Assembly (NCBI GenBank): GCA_949752795.1
Contig: OX457062.1
Location: 93,361,777 to 93,425,776, forward strand
Length of the DNA: 64,000 nucleotides
Direction: 5' to 3'
Source of the DNA: Hyperoodon ampullatus
Lineage: Eukaryota; Chordata; Mammalia; Artiodactyla; Ziphiidae
Every line of letters begins with the position of its first letter. Positions within the stretch are counted from its first letter, which is position 1. Shown here one piece after another: positions 61,295 to 64,000 of the stretch. A program made the position numbers and the translations under genes. Below the pieces are notes generated by a model. It had not been told where the DNA came from, did not search any database, and saw only the letters and a list, made by a program, of their open reading frames with translations.

Positions 61295-62574
61295 ATTAAT
61301 TGATTTTTAAACATTAAACCAGCCTTGCACTGTGCTTGATTGTGGTGTTTAATTCTTTTTATATATTGTCAGATATGATTTGCTGATATTTTGTTGAAGG
61401 TTTTTGCATCTATGTTCATGAGAGATATTGGGATTTTTACTAATCTTTGACTTATGCAAGAAATATAGTGTGAATAGATACGGGAACTTGAGAGAATTTT
61501 AGTGAGCATTTTAGGCTTAATAATAGTAGCTAAACATGCAGTGAGCTCTTGCTAGAGCCAGATATTATTCTTAGCTTTTCATGCACTTACTCATTTAGCT
61601 TCTAAAGATAAATTTTATGCAAACTCAAGTCATTTTTCTCCAGTAAGGATTAATCATTTAAAAGGGGAATCTCTAAAATTGACATACTTCTACGCCTATA
61701 GTTTGCTGATAACACTCAGTAACTAGCTCAAGAGTTGGCCATGGTAGTTCATCAACAAAATTGGTGGAATAAATGAATTAATGAATAATACTAGAACATA
61801 ATTCAACTACTAATTGTATTATTAAGTTACTCTCTAAAGAACCACTTGTAGACTCAATTGAGGGTGCAGAAAACATTTAATCAAGTGTTCTGAGGCATGT
61901 TTTAAATGCGGGTTCACAATAAAGCAGCTGCTTGGCTACCCTGTCATTCTCTACTCTCTGTAAACATTTAACTCAGCAAAGTTGTATCACAGTAAGCATT
62001 GCCTCCAAGCCAGGAACTTGTCATAGGTAAACCTGGTTTTCCATTAAGATTAAATATTGCTCAAATGTATCCATCTGTTTTGGAGGGTTTAGTTGCTCAC
62101 CTACCTCTGGAGGCTCCATTGAACTCTGTGAATACGTCATTTAAAAACATTATACCAATTTTGAAATAACACTGAATGCAATTAAATAGATTGTACATGA
62201 TGTTTATCCAAAAGATTCAGCCAACTATTAAAGCACTAGGAAAGTAATCCTCTTCAATATAAAATTTTCTTGTTATGTTATTATTTATTTGTTAGAATTT
62301 TAGAGCAAGTTGTGTCTAAAAATCTTCAACGTTCTCCCATGTGACTCATCTAAACCTGGCTCGTCTCATGTAAAACTGTAAATGAGGGAAATAAGGTAGA
62401 TTACAAAAAAGTCAATGAGAAAAAGAAAGGTTCAGGGAGAACTTTGGAAGAGCAGGTAGCATAATTCCGTACATTTTACATGTAAAAGTTGTATAGCAGT
62501 AGACATCACCTCAGTGCTAGTAGACTGGCTTTCCATGAAATGAAAGGTCTCTGCTATTTAATGATCTGATTCAC

Positions 62575-63085
62575 TGACTCTGTGGTAGTTTTAAAATAGG
62601 CCATAAATTTTTGACCCTCCTTCCTTTGACTGGTGGGGTCTACATCCTCTCTCCTGGGACCTGGAGAGCCTTTGTGACTGCCTCCATCAGTGGAGTAAAA
62701 CGCCATGTACTGCTCTCATGTTCTCCTGAGACACGTGTGCTGACAACTTAGCTACCAGGCTGTGAGGAAGCCAGTGGAGGCACATAGAGAGGTCATATGA
62801 GGGTATCCCAACAGCCCTGCTAAGGTCTCAGGCAACTACGTCAACTGCCAGACATGTGAGTGAACGAGGTTTCACATGTTTCCAGCCCTCAGCATTGAGT
62901 CACCCCCAGGATTTGAGTATTTCTGGCTGTGGCCCCAGGCATTATGGAGCAGAGACAAGTCATCCCACTGTGTCTTCTCTGAATTCCTGACCTGCCAAAT
63001 CTGTGAGCATGATAAAATGGTTGCTTTATGTCACTAAGTTTGGGGTAGTTTGTTGTACAGAAATAGATAACTGGAACTCACCCCT
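62575..63085 (+). mobile_element. MLT1-type LTR (MaLR)
   Basis: GACCTGGAGAGCCTTTGTGA, GAATTCCTGACCTGCCAAAT, CACTAAGTTTGGGGTAGTTT and AATAGATAACTGGAACTCAC are in the order of an MLT1 LTR, diverged. No internal region follows. Confidence 0.7.
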
Positions 63086-63264
63086 AGTTGAGGACTAGAA
63101 TCTGGGCACAGCCTGGTTTTCCTGGCTCTCCTTCTGTTCCTTCTACTCCCACCCCTGCCATACTCCTCTTTTCTTCCCCCACCCCTGCCCAGTCTGCTCT
63201 CTTTCATGGGCACCTGATGTACTTTCACATTTCCTGGGCCTTTGCTAGTGCTAATCCCTCTTCT

Positions 63265-63465
63265 CGGGCTTGAGCATCAGTGAGACCCGGATTTGAGTCC
63301 CACTTGGGCCTCTCAATAAGCAGAGTCATCAACTCCTAATCATCAACAGAAAAATAGGAATAAAAACAGACCCTATTAATAGATTAAATGGCTAAAGTGT
63401 GTAATGTGCTTAGAGCCTCGTAGATAGTAAACACTCAATAAATGTTAGTTCTTAGTATAAGTTCT
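63265..63465 (+). mobile_element. MIR SINE
   Basis: GAGACCCGGATTTGAGTCCC and AATGTGCTTAGAGCCTCGTA, then CACTCAATAAATGTTAGTTC, form a MIR copy. L2-like sequence follows to about 63.74 kb. Confidence 0.65.
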
Positions 63466-63749
63466 TTCTATTCTCTTAAGTGAGTTTCTTTTGAACAAAG
63501 GTTAAATGGAGCCTTTTGTCTCTTAATTTTGAGCTCATATGTCAATTCCTCTGTGAAGACATCCCCACCCACCAGACAAATTTAAATTGCTCCTTCCATT
63601 ATGCTCCCAAGTACTTTTCATATTCTTTTATTACAGCTTTTAACAGGTAACTTATTATATATGTGACCCCCATTAGACCCCAAATTCCTCAAGGAAAACA
63701 TTTAAGGCAGAGGCCTCACAGAAGTAAACAATGTCTTTGTCTCTTATAT

Positions 63750-63774
63750 GAATATATGCATATGTATGTATGTA

Positions 63775-63809
<35 letters not shown>

Positions 63810-63835
63810 GCATATATACTTAGTATATATGTACA
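63750..63835. repeat. Mixed TATG/TG/TA microsatellite
   Basis: ATATGCATATGTATGTATGT runs into GTGTGTGT and then about 13 TA dinucleotides, followed by ATGCATATATAC. The short open frames across it are repeat artefacts. Confidence 0.95.
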
Positions 63836-64000
63836 TCAAATACCATAATGGGGAAAGGGAAGTGAACAGTTGGTTAGATGGGTAGAGCAGGATAAGACTC
63901 AAGAATTTACAGAACCTCAGTTCCTGCCAAAATATTCTCTCCACTCACAAACTTAAACTTTTCAACTATGTTGAGGATGTATAAATGAATTGTGGAAGTC

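Larger units (their letters stand above)
50861..64000. other. Intergenic region upstream of TBCEL
   Basis: No supported gene lies to the right of the TBCEL promoter. The region is mainly nested repeats, listed separately. From the human order GRIK4-TBCEL-TECTA, the 3' end of GRIK4 is expected farther right, but no GRIK4 exon was recognised. The segment 61.45-62.57 kb and parts of 54.5-55.4 kb are unassigned. Confidence 0.7.

Overview
This is a stretch of mammalian nuclear DNA, almost certainly from a cetacean. The main evidence is ten tRNA-derived SINEs of the CHR type, in the short GC-rich form typical of whales and dolphins and in a longer form. They are accompanied by young cetartiodactyl L1 3' ends. 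There is no bacterial or phage-type gene organisation. All identifications rest on reading the sequence and on recalled family knowledge; no alignment or database search was run.

The only protein-coding gene I can support is TBCEL (tubulin folding cofactor E-like), on the minus strand. The gene runs right to left. A CpG-island promoter lies at about 50.2-50.85 kb and a predicted non-coding exon 1 ends at 50499. The start codon is in exon 2 (29349). Coding exons then follow at 27408-27547, 21309-21490, 19749-20005, 16360-16486 and 14495-14611. All six coding exons have AG/GT borders and joining phases, giving 956 nt of open CDS (318 codons plus 2 nt). They encode the N-terminus and the leucine-rich repeats. 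The C-terminal ubiquitin-like part was not found and should lie beyond position 1. The order matches the human locus, where TBCEL sits between GRIK4 and TECTA.

The rest is repeat-rich. Introns contain eight CHR SINEs, a 4.3 kb internally deleted L1 with intact target-site duplications (TSDs), several 5'-truncated L1s, two solo-type LTRs, a Tigger-type DNA transposon with an L1 tail nested in it, hAT-Charlie copies, and old MIR/L2 fragments. Every oriented CHR and L1 copy that I recognise inside the gene lies antisense to TBCEL. The intergenic part (about 50.9-64 kb) is a nest of L1 insertions. It includes a twin-primed L1 with its TSD at about 57.8-61.3 kb, and a hAT element whose end has expanded into a seven-unit minisatellite.

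I found no previously undescribed biological system. The most testable points are a consensus RFX X-box in the TBCEL promoter, the internally deleted L1, the twin-primed nested L1, the transposon-derived minisatellite, and an unidentified poly(A)-tailed retrocopy.
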